DNA from: QHXQ01 sp045807745
Lineage (GTDB): Bacteria > Acidobacteriota > Blastocatellia > Pyrinomonadales > Pyrinomonadaceae
DNA: 64,000 nucleotides
Assembly: GCA_045807745.1 (NCBI GenBank)
Contig: JBJMGT010000043.1
Coordinates: forward strand, 62,001 to 126,000
Direction: 5' to 3'
A program made the translations under genes and the position numbers. Below the pieces are notes generated by a model. That model did no database searches. It was not told the DNA's origin and saw only the letters and a program-made list of their open reading frames with translations. This document shows positions 26,616-36,323 of this stretch, piece by piece; within the stretch, counting starts at the first letter, position 1; each line of letters opens with the position of its first letter.

Positions 26616-26686
26616 AGTGACGAGTGGCGAGTGACAAGTGACGAGTTAAGACCTTGGCCTTTGCTCGTCACTCGCCACTCGTCACT
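26616..26686. repeat. Phrase-like inverted repeat (AGTGACGAGTGGCGAGTGAC)
   Basis: A 20-bp arm built of GTGACGAGT-like words is followed 31 bp later by its exact reverse complement. It lies between the 25236 gene's start and the stop of the broken sialidase gene on the same strand, where it may act as a terminator. Confidence 0.75.
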
Positions 26687-26718
26687 ATCTTTACGAGCGG
26701 TCGAAATCGCCCCGGCTG

Positions 26719-28979
26719 TTACCCGACCATTCCGTTCATGAGCGCGCGCGCTAGGGCCGCAAGGACGGGCGCGAATCTCTGCCGCAGGCTGGTGGCCGAG
26801 GCCGACTGCGGGAGCGCGATGGTGTACTGCGTGCCGCCGCGCGTGTAGTCGGACTTGGCGCGGTCGTTGCGCCCCGCCGCGTTGTCGTCGCCGGTCGTGA
26901 ACGCGCCGCCGCGCAAGCCCGTCAACACAGAGCCGAGCGCGACCGGCGGATTGCCGGCCCGCACGAACGAGTTAAGTTTGCTCAGTGCGACCTTGACGGT
27001 GATGGTGTTCGTCGCGCTATCGAACAAGCCGCCGTCGGCCGCGCCGCGCACGGTGTATGTGACCATGCCTGTGCCGGCGCGCACGGCCGTGCCAAACGAA
27101 TAAGCCGGCGCGCTGCCGCCGCTATCCGTATTAGCCATGACGAAGAATTGATCGCCGTGATCTGAGACGCCGCAACTGTAGTCGCCGGCCGCGCACATGC
27201 GTGTGTCGGGCGCGTTCGCGGTGAAACTCATGCGCCAGTTCGCGAGCGGCGGGACGACCGATAGATCGGAGACCTTCATTGTCGCCACGAGCACGGGCCC
27301 CGCGGGCGAGTCTTCAGTTGCATACTTCACAGAGAGAATGTCGAGCGGATCGTTGACCGGCAGCACGGTGAGCAGACCATTACGATGATCCTGTGCGAAG
27401 TCAACGACCTGCGGCGCGTCGGCCGGCGTCGGCGTCGGCTGCGGTAGCGCCGCGCCTTCAACCAGCGCAGGCACATCGCCACCGTTCACACCCGTGCCGC
27501 TTATCTGCCGTGTGACGTAGGTGTGCCCGTCGAAGTCGTTGTGATCGTCGGTGTAGGCAATGACGGCCGCGCCCGTCGGGTCGAACGCGATCTGGAAGTA
27601 GTCGAGCAGATTGCGATTCGCGTTGCCGAGCGTGCCGCCCAAGGAGATGTTGCTGCCGTGGACGAAATGATCGCTCGCCTCTAACCGAAATAGACCGTCC
27701 CGCCTGCGCCGATGCCAACGCCCGGATCGTTCGCGGCCTGTATGCTGTCGGGCACGCGGCGTATCTGCCAAGAGATGCCGTTGTCTTCCGATACGGCGAC
27801 GCCCTGTTTCGCGCCGCACCCGCGATTGGGTAAATAAACTGTGCCGTCGGGCGCGACCATCGGATGACCGTGTATGCCGCCGCACTCGGTTGTGTAGATG
27901 GTGACGCCGGGGCCGAAGGTCGTGCCGCCATCATCGCTGCGTGCGCAGAAGGCCGTGACGGTCGCCTGCGAGCAATAGTAAACCGCGTGCGGATAAAGGG
28001 GCACGCTCTCGTCGCGCGTGAGCGGCGCGTGATAGACGCCGCCGCCCATCGATTGATGATCCGCGCCGGAGAGCGGGAGGCCGCAGCCTTCGCTCTGAAT
28101 CCAGTTATCGCCATCGTCGTCTGTGTAAGCAGTCAGACTGCAACCGAGTCCGAGTCCGTTGCCGGAGATAAGTTGCGAGACGAAGGTGCGCCCCGTCGTG
28201 CGATCCGTGAACAGAATGGGATCGAGACTGATGCGCGAGGTCGTGGCAAAGCTCTTGTTCTCCCAAGTCGCTTTGGTCGGCACGCTCGCGTCGTCAAACG
28301 TGATGCGCAGGGTTTGCAGCCCGGCGATGAACATCGCGCGCCCGGTCTTTCAATCGATGCCGATGGACGGCTCGCCCGCCGACGTGCCGAGACCTGAAGG
28401 CGCGGCGAAGTTGTGATAACTGATCGCGTCCGCGCCCGGCTGCGCGTAGGTCACGACTTGATGAAGAATCTCTGCGCTGGCCGCGTAGCTGTTCGCATCA
28501 GGGCCGACGACGGGTGCGAAGGGCGCAGCGGCGACGGTGTACGTGCCGGCGGGCGGATTGATGAGCGTGACCAGCTCAAGCTGACCCGGACTGTTGCCGG
28601 AGCCATCTACGAGATTGCCGGCGGGGCCATACACGGTCATGTCCCAATCGCCCGTGAGCGCGGGCTGGAGTTTGATCTGGACAAGATAGGGGCCGAACGA
28701 AGGCGCGGGCGGGACGACCGTGAGCTTGAAGTTGTCGCACGTCGTGCCATTCGGGCCGGTGCAGGTTGAGTCGGCGGTTGCGGGCATGAACGCGCCCGTC
28801 CACGTGACTTTGGTGCTAGTCTCAGAGATCGTGCCCGCGTTGGGGCTGGCGGCGCGCGTGTGCGCGGGCGGATAAAAATAGAGCACGCTGGCGGCGACGA
28901 CGCAGCAGACTGCTAATAGTGCGAGCCGGAAATAATTTTGGCGAGCGGGCGTGAATGCTTGATGCAGTTTTCGGTACAT
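26719..28979 (-). pseudogene. Broken exported sialidase-like (BNR/Asp-box) protein
   Basis: Three reading segments form one protein. Segment one starts at ATG 28979 (AAGGAGAG upstream), with a signal/TM helix, and stops at TGA 28350-28352 in SIGID*KTGRAMFIAG. The next segment continues in the same frame to 27681, so a single G-to-A change (TGG to TGA) explains that stop. It carries Asp-box words YTDDDGDNW, RSDDGGTTFG and VSEDNGISW, typical of sialidase-type propellers. At about 27681 the frame shifts (YFG* against LEASDHFVHGSNI), and the rest runs to 26719. Either the gene is decaying or two sequencing errors exist. An exported carbohydrate-active or adhesive role is inferred. Confidence 0.75.
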
Positions 28980-29200
28980 CTGTGCTCTCCTTTTTAGGCA
29001 CACACGCACACACCGCACCGGGACGGACGCCTCGACGGCGCGTGGCGAAAGATAGACTCCGAGACAACTGAGCGCACTCTACTGATCAGACCTTGAGAAA
29101 AACTTGAGGCTAAAAGATAAGGTGGTTGAGGCGGGATGAGACGCGCGGCTGCACGTGTCCTGTAGCTTAAAGCTTGCGGTGTTGTCGGCCGGGCAGATAT

Positions 29201-30004
29201 TTACTGGCGCAGCTCGCGCACGATATGCATGAAAGCTTCAATGTGCAGGGGATCGACCGCGCCCGTCCAGTGCCCGGCCGTTTTGAAGTACGAGCCGACA
29301 ATGAAGCCGTCAGCCGCGGGATAAAAGTCCGCGATGTTTGTTTCATCCACACCTGAGCCGAGGAGGACAGGCAGGCGACAGTGTGCTTTGGCCTCGTGCG
29401 CGTCCTCTATGCGCGGCGGCTCGCCGGTCACGCCGCCGGTGACGATGCAGGCGTCGGCGCGCATAAACTCGACCGTCGCGGCCGTCACGCCGAGCGTCAC
29501 GTCGGCCGTCACGGCGTGCGCCGAGTGCTTCTTCTTCACATCGGCCCAGACCTGCACGCGCTCTGCGCCGATCAACTTTCGATAACGCAGCAACTCGGCG
29601 GCCGACGATTCGATCCAGCCCTCATCAGCGACATGCGCGAAGGCATAACCTTCGGCGCGGATAAAATCGAGTCCGGCCGCGTGTGCGACCGCCAGCGCGG
29701 CTGTGTTTGCGCCCGCGAGAATTTGCACGCCGCACGGCAAAGCGCATTCCGTCTTCACCGCTTGCCCGACCAGCGTCATCGCGGCCACGATCTCTGGCCC
29801 GACTGCGCCGCGCAAATAAGGCACATCGTGCATGTTCTCAATGATCACAGCATCAACTCCGCCCGCGCGATAGAGGCTTGCTTCATGTGCGGCCTGCGCG
29901 ATGATCTCGGTCATGCTCTGCGCATGCGCGGGCGTGCCCGGCAATGCGCCGACGTGGATCACGCCGATGACAGGTTTGTGTTGGGGAAAGAGGGTCGAGA
30001 ACAT
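29201..30004 (-). CDS. BtpA/SgcQ-family TIM-barrel protein
   Basis: A 267 aa cytoplasmic protein of the BtpA family. Seen are the opening KPVIGVIHVGALPGTP, GGVDAVIIENMHDVPYL, LPCGVQILAGANTAALA, the FIRAEGYAFAHVADEGW block, DACIVTGGVTGEPP, and LLGSGVDETNI plus FIVGSYFK near the end (phosphate-binding type). BtpA was named for photosystem I stability in cyanobacteria; relatives are thought to be sugar- or nucleoside-related TIM-barrel enzymes, without an agreed reaction. It is followed upstream, on the same strand, by the amidohydrolase gene 27 bp away, so they may form an operon. Confidence 0.9.
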   Translation of the reverse strand: MFSTLFPQHKPVIGVIHVGALPGTPAHAQSMTEIIAQAAHEASLYRAGGVDAVIIENMHDVPYLRGAVGPEIVAAMTLVGQAVKTECALPCGVQILAGANTAALAVAHAAGLDFIRAEGYAFAHVADEGWIESSAAELLRYRKLIGAERVQVWADVKKKHSAHAVTADVTLGVTAATVEFMRADACIVTGGVTGEPPRIEDAHEAKAHCRLPVLLGSGVDETNIADFYPAADGFIVGSYFKTAGHWTGAVDPLHIEAFMHIVRELRQ

Positions 30005-30031
30005 AATCGTTCGCTAGCAACAATGAGCCGT

Positions 30032-31549
30032 CTAACGCCAGCCGACTGAGCCGCGCACGGAATCGATCAGCTTCGGCGAGTTGTAGCCGACGCCGTCTTT
30101 GAACACGAGTTCTACTTTCTCGATGTCGTTGATGTTCACACTCGGATCGCCTTGCAGCACGACGAGATCGGCCTGCTTGCCCGTCGTGATCGTGCCAACG
30201 CGATCAGCTTCGCCCAAAAATTCCGCGCCGTTCAAAGTGGCGATGCGGATCGCTTCGAGCGGCGTGAAACCGGCTTCGACCAGCAATTCGACCTCACGCT
30301 GGCTGCCGAAACCGGCGAGGACGCCGCCGTTGCCAGTTGGGTCTGTGCCCGCGAGCAGGAGTCCGCCCGCGCGTGCGAAGGCGCGCTCGAACTGTAGCTC
30401 CTTCTGAAAAGCGACGGGCCAAGGCGTGTCCTTGCGCTCGCCCGCGCGCGCCCGCGCGACTAGATACGCGGTGCGCGCGTCGGCCGTCATCGCATCGAGC
30501 ACGCGCTGTTGCAGCGGCGGCCGGTTGGGCACGAAGGCTTCAAAGACCGGGAGCGTCGAAGTGATCGCAACTTTGTGCGCGACGAGGTCGCGGATCAACT
30601 CCTGCACCGGCGCGCTCTCGATGTCGAGCTTGGTCAGATTCGCGACCGTGTCGTTCTGCGCTGGGCACACGTCCGGCTTCTTGCCGGGCACGAATTCCGT
30701 GTCCACGACCAGACCGTGTTCGAGATTGTCTATGCCAATGGCGGCCGCCTCGCGGAAGCCGATGGTGCAGAGATGGCCCGTGATCTTCAGCTTGCGCTCG
30801 TGCGCGGCGGCGACGGCTGCGGCGAGTTCTGCGCGCGTGATATACATGTAGGCTTTGAACGAAGTCGCCCCTTCCGTCGCCCACAACTCGACCATGCGGC
30901 GCGCATCGGCCGCGTCTTTGAGGATGTGAAACTGCGTGGCGAAGCTGCCCACGCCGTCGAGATAAGGCCCCGTCACGTGGAGCTTCGGCCCCGGCGCGCG
31001 CCCGTTGTCGATCAGACGTTTGAGATTGAGATCGGTGTACGGCTCGACGCTGCCGCCGGTGCGCAGCGAGGTGACGCCGCACGCGAGATAGAGGCGCGGG
31101 AAACTCCAGCCCATCTCGTTGAACAGCGCGAGCCGCCCCGTCGGGTAGAACATGTGCTCGTGCAGCATGACGAGACCGGGCATGACGCTCTTGCCGCTGA
31201 GGTCTACGACTTTGGCATCCGCCGGCGGCTGTAGACTTGCGCTCGGCCCTGTCTGTTGAATCTGCCCACGCGCGATGATGATCGTCTGGTCGGATTGGGC
31301 GGCCGCGCCCGTGCCGTCGATCAACCGCGCGTGTGTGAGCGCGACGACGGGCGCGGCGACACTGACGAATTCGCGCACCTCCGGCGCGAGCGTGGTCTCC
31401 GTCTGCGGGCGCGCGCCGTTGCCGGCCAAGCCGAGCAGCAAGCAACTCGTGACGCCGAACCAGAACGCGCCCGTTGCACGACGGCGGGATGGAGATGCCG
31501 GTCGGGAAAGTTTTCGTCGGTGCAATCGGTTGCTGAGTCGCATTGTCAT
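30032..31549 (-). CDS. Exported amidohydrolase (imidazolonepropionase/prolidase-like)
   Basis: A 505 aa metal-dependent hydrolase of the amidohydrolase superfamily. An N-terminal hydrophobic segment (about 30-45) suggests export. Metal-site features: HEHMFYPTGR (HxH-type strand 1), the carboxylated-lysine region TSFKAYMYITR, LKITGHLCTIGFREA and NLEHGLVVDT (histidines), and LLAGTDPTGNGGVLAGF (aspartate). The ending ATLNGAEFLGEADRVGTITTGKQADLVVL is the typical C-terminal beta sandwich. It likely hydrolyses a cyclic amide or dipeptide-like substrate. RBS AAAGGGG precedes the ATG. The divergent M20 peptidase begins 133 bp away. Confidence 0.9.
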   Translation of the reverse strand: MTMRLSNRLHRRKLSRPASPSRRRATGAFWFGVTSCLLLGLAGNGARPQTETTLAPEVREFVSVAAPVVALTHARLIDGTGAAAQSDQTIIIARGQIQQTGPSASLQPPADAKVVDLSGKSVMPGLVMLHEHMFYPTGRLALFNEMGWSFPRLYLACGVTSLRTGGSVEPYTDLNLKRLIDNGRAPGPKLHVTGPYLDGVGSFATQFHILKDAADARRMVELWATEGATSFKAYMYITRAELAAAVAAAHERKLKITGHLCTIGFREAAAIGIDNLEHGLVVDTEFVPGKKPDVCPAQNDTVANLTKLDIESAPVQELIRDLVAHKVAITSTLPVFEAFVPNRPPLQQRVLDAMTADARTAYLVARARAGERKDTPWPVAFQKELQFERAFARAGGLLLAGTDPTGNGGVLAGFGSQREVELLVEAGFTPLEAIRIATLNGAEFLGEADRVGTITTGKQADLVVLQGDPSVNINDIEKVELVFKDGVGYNSPKLIDSVRGSVGWR

Positions 31550-31682
31550 CTGTCGCCCCTTTCCGTAGTTGTGCCGGACTGTTACGGCTAATGCTTGCAG
31601 TTACCGAAATCAACTGCATGTTCCAATCGGCTCGTTGTGTTAGGCTGCGCAATACTATCAGGCTTTGCGGAGGAGAGAAATA

Positions 31683-33218
31683 ATGTTGCTGCGCTTGCTG
31701 TCGGTCTGCCTGCTGACGAGTCTGTTGCATCTGCCTGCCAGTGTAAACGCGCATAATGCTGGCTCAGTGCGCGCGTATCGGCAGACGCACGAGCACGAGA
31801 TACTCGCGGAGTTCGTCGAGCTGTTGTCGCTGCCGAACGTCGCTGCTGATCATGCGAACATACGCCGCAACGCCGACGCGATCATGCAGTTGATGATGCG
31901 GCGCGGACTCAACCCGCGTCTGCTTGAAGCGACGGATAAGGATGCGCCGCCGGTTGTGTATGGCGAGTTGCGTGTGCCGAATGCGGCGCGCACGATTGTG
32001 CTCTACGCGCATTACGATGGCCAGCCGACCGACCCGAAACAGTGGACGGGCAGCGCACCTTGGCAACCTGTCATGCGCTCGGCCGCGTTGGAGGCGGGCG
32101 GGCAAGTCATACCGATGCCGAAGGCTGGCGAGCCGATCAACCCTGAGTGGCGGCTCTACGCGCGCTCCGCTTCGGACGACAAGGCGGGCGTCATCGCCGT
32201 ACTCACCGCGCTCGACGCGCTCAAAGCGACCGGGCAGCAGCCGACCGCGAATATAAAAATCTTTTTCGAGGGTGAAGAGGAAGCTGGCTCGCCGCATCTC
32301 GCGGACATACTGAGTCACAATAAGGAACTCTTGAGCGCCGACGCGTGGATCATCTTCGATGGGCCGGTGCATCAATCGGGGCGCAAGCAGGTCGTCTTCG
32401 GCGTGCGCGGCGTGACGAGCGTGGACATCACCGTCTATGGCGCAAAGCGCCCGCTCCACAGCGGGCACTACGGCAACTGGGCCCCGAACCCCGCGATGCT
32501 GCTCGCGCGCCTGCTCGCCTCGATGAAAGACGACGAAGGGCACGTCCTTATCGCCGGCTTCTACGACGATGTCGAACCGCTCGGCTCCGTAGAGCAACGC
32601 GCCATCGCCGAGGCCCCGCCGATTGACGACGAACTCAAAACCGCGCTCGGCTTCGCGCGCCCCGAAGGCGGCGGCAAGAGTCTGCTCGCCTTGCTCAACG
32701 AGCCGTCGCTCAACATCGACGGCATCAACAGCGCCGAAGTTGGCGCACAGGCGCGTAACGTCATCCCGACGACAGCGACGGCCACGCTCGACCTACGCCT
32801 CGTCAAAGGCAACGACCACCGCCGGCAAGTCGAACGTCTCATCGCACACGTCCAACGGCAAGGCTTCTACGTCACCACCACAGAGCCAACCGACACAGAG
32901 CGCCGCGAGCACCCGCTCATCGCCCGCATCAACGACCGCGGCGGCTACAACGCCGAGCGCACGCGCATGGACTTGCCACTCTCACTCAACGTCATCGCGG
33001 CCGTGCAATCCGTCTCCACGCAGCCCATCGTCCGACTCCCCACCCTCGGCGGCAGCCTCCCGCTCTACGTCCTCCGCCAACAACTCGGCGCGCCCTCCAT
33101 CACCGTCCCCCTCGCCAACTACGACAACAACCAGCACGCCGAAAACGAAAACATCCGCCTGCAAAACCTCTGGGACGGCATCGAGATCGTCGCGGCGATT
33201 ATGATGATGAAGACATAA
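31683..33218 (+). CDS. Exported M20-family metallopeptidase
   Basis: The 511 aa protein has a signal peptide (1-22) and M20 di-zinc peptidase motifs: YAHYDGQPTDPKQW (first metal His, Asp), ARSASDDKAGV (bridging Asp), IFFEGEEEAGSPHL (catalytic Glu, metal Glu), and a dimerisation insert before the last metal His in NYDNNQHAENENIRL. It probably cleaves dipeptides or trims peptides in the periplasm, as in CNDP/DapE relatives. The ATG at 31683 has GGAGGAGAG upstream; a TTG 18 bp earlier is unlikely since it covers the ribosome site. Confidence 0.93.
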   Translation: MLLRLLSVCLLTSLLHLPASVNAHNAGSVRAYRQTHEHEILAEFVELLSLPNVAADHANIRRNADAIMQLMMRRGLNPRLLEATDKDAPPVVYGELRVPNAARTIVLYAHYDGQPTDPKQWTGSAPWQPVMRSAALEAGGQVIPMPKAGEPINPEWRLYARSASDDKAGVIAVLTALDALKATGQQPTANIKIFFEGEEEAGSPHLADILSHNKELLSADAWIIFDGPVHQSGRKQVVFGVRGVTSVDITVYGAKRPLHSGHYGNWAPNPAMLLARLLASMKDDEGHVLIAGFYDDVEPLGSVEQRAIAEAPPIDDELKTALGFARPEGGGKSLLALLNEPSLNIDGINSAEVGAQARNVIPTTATATLDLRLVKGNDHRRQVERLIAHVQRQGFYVTTTEPTDTERREHPLIARINDRGGYNAERTRMDLPLSLNVIAAVQSVSTQPIVRLPTLGGSLPLYVLRQQLGAPSITVPLANYDNNQHAENENIRLQNLWDGIEIVAAIMMMKT

Positions 33219-33428
33219 TCAAAACCCATAACTGCATCCGGAAATGGGCATGAGACATTACTATTGAATATCGTTCCATGAATCTGCTTGGACTCTTAGT
33301 GAAGAAGGGGAAACCAAAGTTGGGACGGGACAGTACAGATTGGATGAAGCGGCTGAGCGCCACCTTGACGGTGGCATACTACTCCGAAAATTCTGCGGCA
33401 CAGACCGCGATGAAAAGGAGCATCAGCT

Positions 33429-34469
33429 ATGGACTTCATCGGTTTCGATCTGGGGAAAGTCTCCAGCCAAGTTTGCATTATCGCCGAAGACGGCGAACTC
33501 ATCGAGCGCCGCATCAAGACTGATCGTGAACACCTCGCAAAGTTACTCGGCAGCCGCGCCCCGGCGCGCCTCCTGATTGAGTCCGGGACTGAGAGCGAGT
33601 GGGTTGCCCGCTACCTTGAAGAACTCGGCCACGAAGTCGTCGTGGCCGATCCCGGCTTTGCTCCGATGTATGCCACGCGCAGCCGCAAAGTCAAGACCGA
33701 CAAGCGCGATGCACGCACCCTTGCCGAAGCTTGTCGATTGGGCGCTTATCGCTCTGCACATCGCACCTCAGACAAGCAACGCCATATCCGTGCACAACTT
33801 GCTGTGCGGGAGGTTCTGGTTCGCACTAGATCGCGCTATATCTCACTCATCAACACGCTGCTGCGGCGTGATGGTTTACGTGCCACACCGGGGCATGCTC
33901 GCTGCTACCTCAAGCGACTAGCGTTGCTTGATCTGCCCGCCACGTTGAGCGCAGAGATTGCGCCGCTCATCGTGCTCTTGCAAAGCTTAACCGAACAGAT
34001 CGACAAGGCGGATGAGCGCCTCAAGCAGATCGTCACAGAGGACGAGACGGTCGCACGTCTCTGCACGGCACCGGGAGTGGGGGCGGTGACGGCCACCAGT
34101 TTTGTGGCGACTCTCGACGAGCCAAGCCGCTTCGCAGATGCCAAGCAGGTGAGAGCGTACTTAGGGCTGGTACCATCGGAATACAGCTCAGGTGCGCGCC
34201 AACAGCGCGGGCACATTAGCAAGGCTGGGCCGAGCCGCACACGCTATCTGTTGGTCGAATCAGCATGGACGATCCTCAGACGCAGCAGTTCAGGAAATAT
34301 GGCACTACATGCTTGGGCCAAACGGATAGCAGGGCGGCGCGGGCAGAGAGTTGCGGTTGTCGCCTTGGCACGTAAGCTGGCGGGTATTCTTTTTGTGATG
34401 TGGCGAGATGGCACGAGCTTCGAGCCGCGCACTTCGCATTCAGAGAGGGATGAAATCGTGTCTGTGTAG
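33429..34469 (+). CDS. IS110-family DEDD transposase/recombinase
   Basis: A 346 aa recombinase. The N-terminal RuvC-like domain has D7 in MDFIGFDLGK, E in LLIESGTESEW and the VKTDKRDARTLAEA motif (D/D) typical of DEDD transposases. A coiled-coil region follows (about 185-210), and the C-terminal Tnp20 domain has PGVGAVTATSFVATLD, AYLGLVPSEYSSG and GHISKAGPSRTRYLLVESAW, including the conserved Ser. These enzymes act with a bridge RNA made by the element. The frame is intact and likely functional. Confidence 0.95.
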   Translation: MDFIGFDLGKVSSQVCIIAEDGELIERRIKTDREHLAKLLGSRAPARLLIESGTESEWVARYLEELGHEVVVADPGFAPMYATRSRKVKTDKRDARTLAEACRLGAYRSAHRTSDKQRHIRAQLAVREVLVRTRSRYISLINTLLRRDGLRATPGHARCYLKRLALLDLPATLSAEIAPLIVLLQSLTEQIDKADERLKQIVTEDETVARLCTAPGVGAVTATSFVATLDEPSRFADAKQVRAYLGLVPSEYSSGARQQRGHISKAGPSRTRYLLVESAWTILRRSSSGNMALHAWAKRIAGRRGQRVAVVALARKLAGILFVMWRDGTSFEPRTSHSERDEIVSV

Positions 34470-34742
34470 CTGAAGGAACAGTCAGACTCTTCAATCAGCA
34501 AGTTCAAGAGCAAGTTCGGCGAGCACGGAATATAACTTGGTTGCCGCGAGGATGCCGCAATACAGATGGTGCCGCCGCGCTATCGAATCCATCAATGCGC
34601 CGGGCGAGTGATAGATCGCCTCTCAAGAGCGCGAACAGAAGTTTGACCGAGAACTCGCTGAAGAGCCGAGGTGTGGCCGAACAGAAGCGCACGAAACATA
34701 CTTGACAACGACCGCCGCTTCACAGAAGTTATTTTGTCCCGT
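34470..34742 (+). ncRNA. Candidate IS110/IS1111 bridge RNA region
   Basis: The 270 bp between the transposase stop and the right subterminal repeat contain no gene but several GC-rich pairing stretches (for example GGTTGCCGCGAGG with GCCGCAATACAG, and GGTGCCGCCGCGC). In the IS1111 group the bridge RNA that pairs with target and donor is made from this end. The call rests on position and length, not on a folded model. Confidence 0.4.
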
Positions 34743-34787
34743 TCAAATCACATTCGCCGTGCACTGCATATCGTCACCACGGTAACG

Positions 34788-36323
34788 TCAGAAGATATCC
34801 ACAACAGTTGGTATAAAGGGGTTCAGGCGAGTTGTCGAAATCCTTAACCGGCACTCGTTATTGATTAGAGCGTGTCCTACGTAGCGTGTATCTATAACGT
34901 CAGAGAGCAAGAGACTGTGTCCCAAGAACGCACGCCACTGCTTTTCGCTCATTAACGTCTGGCCGTAAAAATGAAATGACTTACCGGAATTCAGAAGTAC
35001 TCCGTGGGTTTGGCCAATCTTTCTAAAGCCCTCCTTTGCTATGTCAACGTTTTCAGAGGTCGGTGCACATTTAAAGTCCATCAGCGGGATATGGGAGAAT
35101 TTCCCGTTTTTGAGTTTTACCCTTGACGAAACAGCTAAAACGAAGTCGTCTTGGACTTCTTTAAATAGGCGCGTCCAAAATCCTTCTCTTAACGCTGCCC
35201 GTGGGATTTCCTTTTCCTCATCATCTGCATCGTTGTGAATGGCAGCTTGAGAGAGATAAAGTGCAGGATCATCGACAAGCCCGCCATGCACACGTTCTCT
35301 TAATCGTAGTTTGTCTTTGTATTTGATAATGAGAAAAGACGCGATCTCTTGATGCTGCTTTATCAACACTTCCAATGCTTCTGTAGCTTTCATTCTTGAT
35401 ACAATTCCTTTCCACTGCGGGATTGATTTGGGCGGCACCATATCGGATATCGTCTCCGAGAGGTATCTGACAATCCGTTCAACGAATTCATGTTTGTCTT
35501 TTGGATACCAGATCGGTCGAATACCATGTTCAGCAAAATATTTCCGCATACGAGAGAACGTTTCCGTACCCGGGTGTTCTACCACAGCGTAATGTGGGAG
35601 GTCGGGGTTAGTATTGGCTATATGTTTTAGAAACTTGACCACACGGTCATTTTTCAGGCTACAACCAAGAAAGAGCACGGGGCGGCCAGTCAACAGAGTT
35701 TGTAATAGATATGGCAGCGGCTTTTTGAAATTAAGTCGGGAAGCATCCGACATTCCATAGTTTTTTCTATATTCGCTTAGGGTAAGGATGCGATCCGTTC
35801 GATCTTCAACATCGCCATGCAATTTCAAGAGGTATCTCTTGTTTTGGTAGACAGCCTTTTGTGCTACCTGTATTTTTGCTCCCCAAACTATTCCTTCAAA
35901 GCGAGCGCCACAGTCCTCAAAAGCTTTTTCCAGAACACGGTCAAAATTTGTGGTGATAACTGGCCCGCTGGCCAGTCGTGGTAGGTAGGTCACAGTTCCA
36001 TCCAGTGTTATGCCGTCCAACTTATGATCACCGTACTCGTCCAACAGTGCGTCCTGAAAATCTCGGTATGCTAGTGCTGTCAATAGATCCTGAGCGGCTT
36101 CCTCATACTCACCCTGTTTTATTCTTTGCCTTATCTTCTTACCAATACCAGCACGCTCTGCCTGTAACAGAAGAAAGTCTTGCCACCCTTTGAACCCGAA
36201 TGGTATCGACAAACCCGCACCGACAAATGGCAGGACTCCCAAAGCCGACTTGAGTTGTGCTACGAGTTCCCGAAGCATGAACTCGTTCTTGTCGATTTTT
36301 TTTATTGAATTAAGATTGTCCAC
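34788..36323 (-). CDS. SIR2-like protein with C-terminal primase-like (AEP) motifs
   Basis: A 511 aa protein, AT-rich compared with all neighbours. The N-terminal half (about 25-290) is a SIR2_2-type Rossmann NADase: PFVGAGLS (33-39), ITTNFDRVL (123-131), catalytic H169 in LLKLHGD, and LFLGCSLKND (217-226). A helical linker follows. Near the end three spaced motifs resemble archaeo-eukaryotic primases: PLMDFK (D416), SGKSFHFYG (H451) and D478/R480/H484 in DTRYVGHAL. SIR2 NADases of phage defence deplete NAD+ on infection. Defence is inferred from domain, base composition and the mobile neighbour; the primase call is tentative. Confidence 0.82.
   Translation of the reverse strand: MDNLNSIKKIDKNEFMLRELVAQLKSALGVLPFVGAGLSIPFGFKGWQDFLLLQAERAGIGKKIRQRIKQGEYEEAAQDLLTALAYRDFQDALLDEYGDHKLDGITLDGTVTYLPRLASGPVITTNFDRVLEKAFEDCGARFEGIVWGAKIQVAQKAVYQNKRYLLKLHGDVEDRTDRILTLSEYRKNYGMSDASRLNFKKPLPYLLQTLLTGRPVLFLGCSLKNDRVVKFLKHIANTNPDLPHYAVVEHPGTETFSRMRKYFAEHGIRPIWYPKDKHEFVERIVRYLSETISDMVPPKSIPQWKGIVSRMKATEALEVLIKQHQEIASFLIIKYKDKLRLRERVHGGLVDDPALYLSQAAIHNDADDEEKEIPRAALREGFWTRLFKEVQDDFVLAVSSRVKLKNGKFSHIPLMDFKCAPTSENVDIAKEGFRKIGQTHGVLLNSGKSFHFYGQTLMSEKQWRAFLGHSLLLSDVIDTRYVGHALINNECRLRISTTRLNPFIPTVVDIF

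Larger units (their letters stand above)
33325..34742 (+). mobile_element. IS110-family insertion sequence (IS1111-like layout)
   Basis: About 1.4 kb bounded by an 8-bp subterminal inverted repeat, ACGGGACA (33325-33332) and TGTCCCGT (34735-34742). It holds one DEDD transposase gene with a short 5' and a long (about 270 bp) 3' non-coding flank. Short subterminal repeats and a long right non-coding end are features of the IS1111 group, which makes no target duplication. Exact tips probably lie a few bases outside these repeats. It sits next to the AT-rich SIR2 gene. Confidence 0.65.

Noticed and set aside
27458..28114. 218-aa Arg/Ser-rich minus-strand frame
   Set aside because: Wrong frame of the broken sialidase-like gene.
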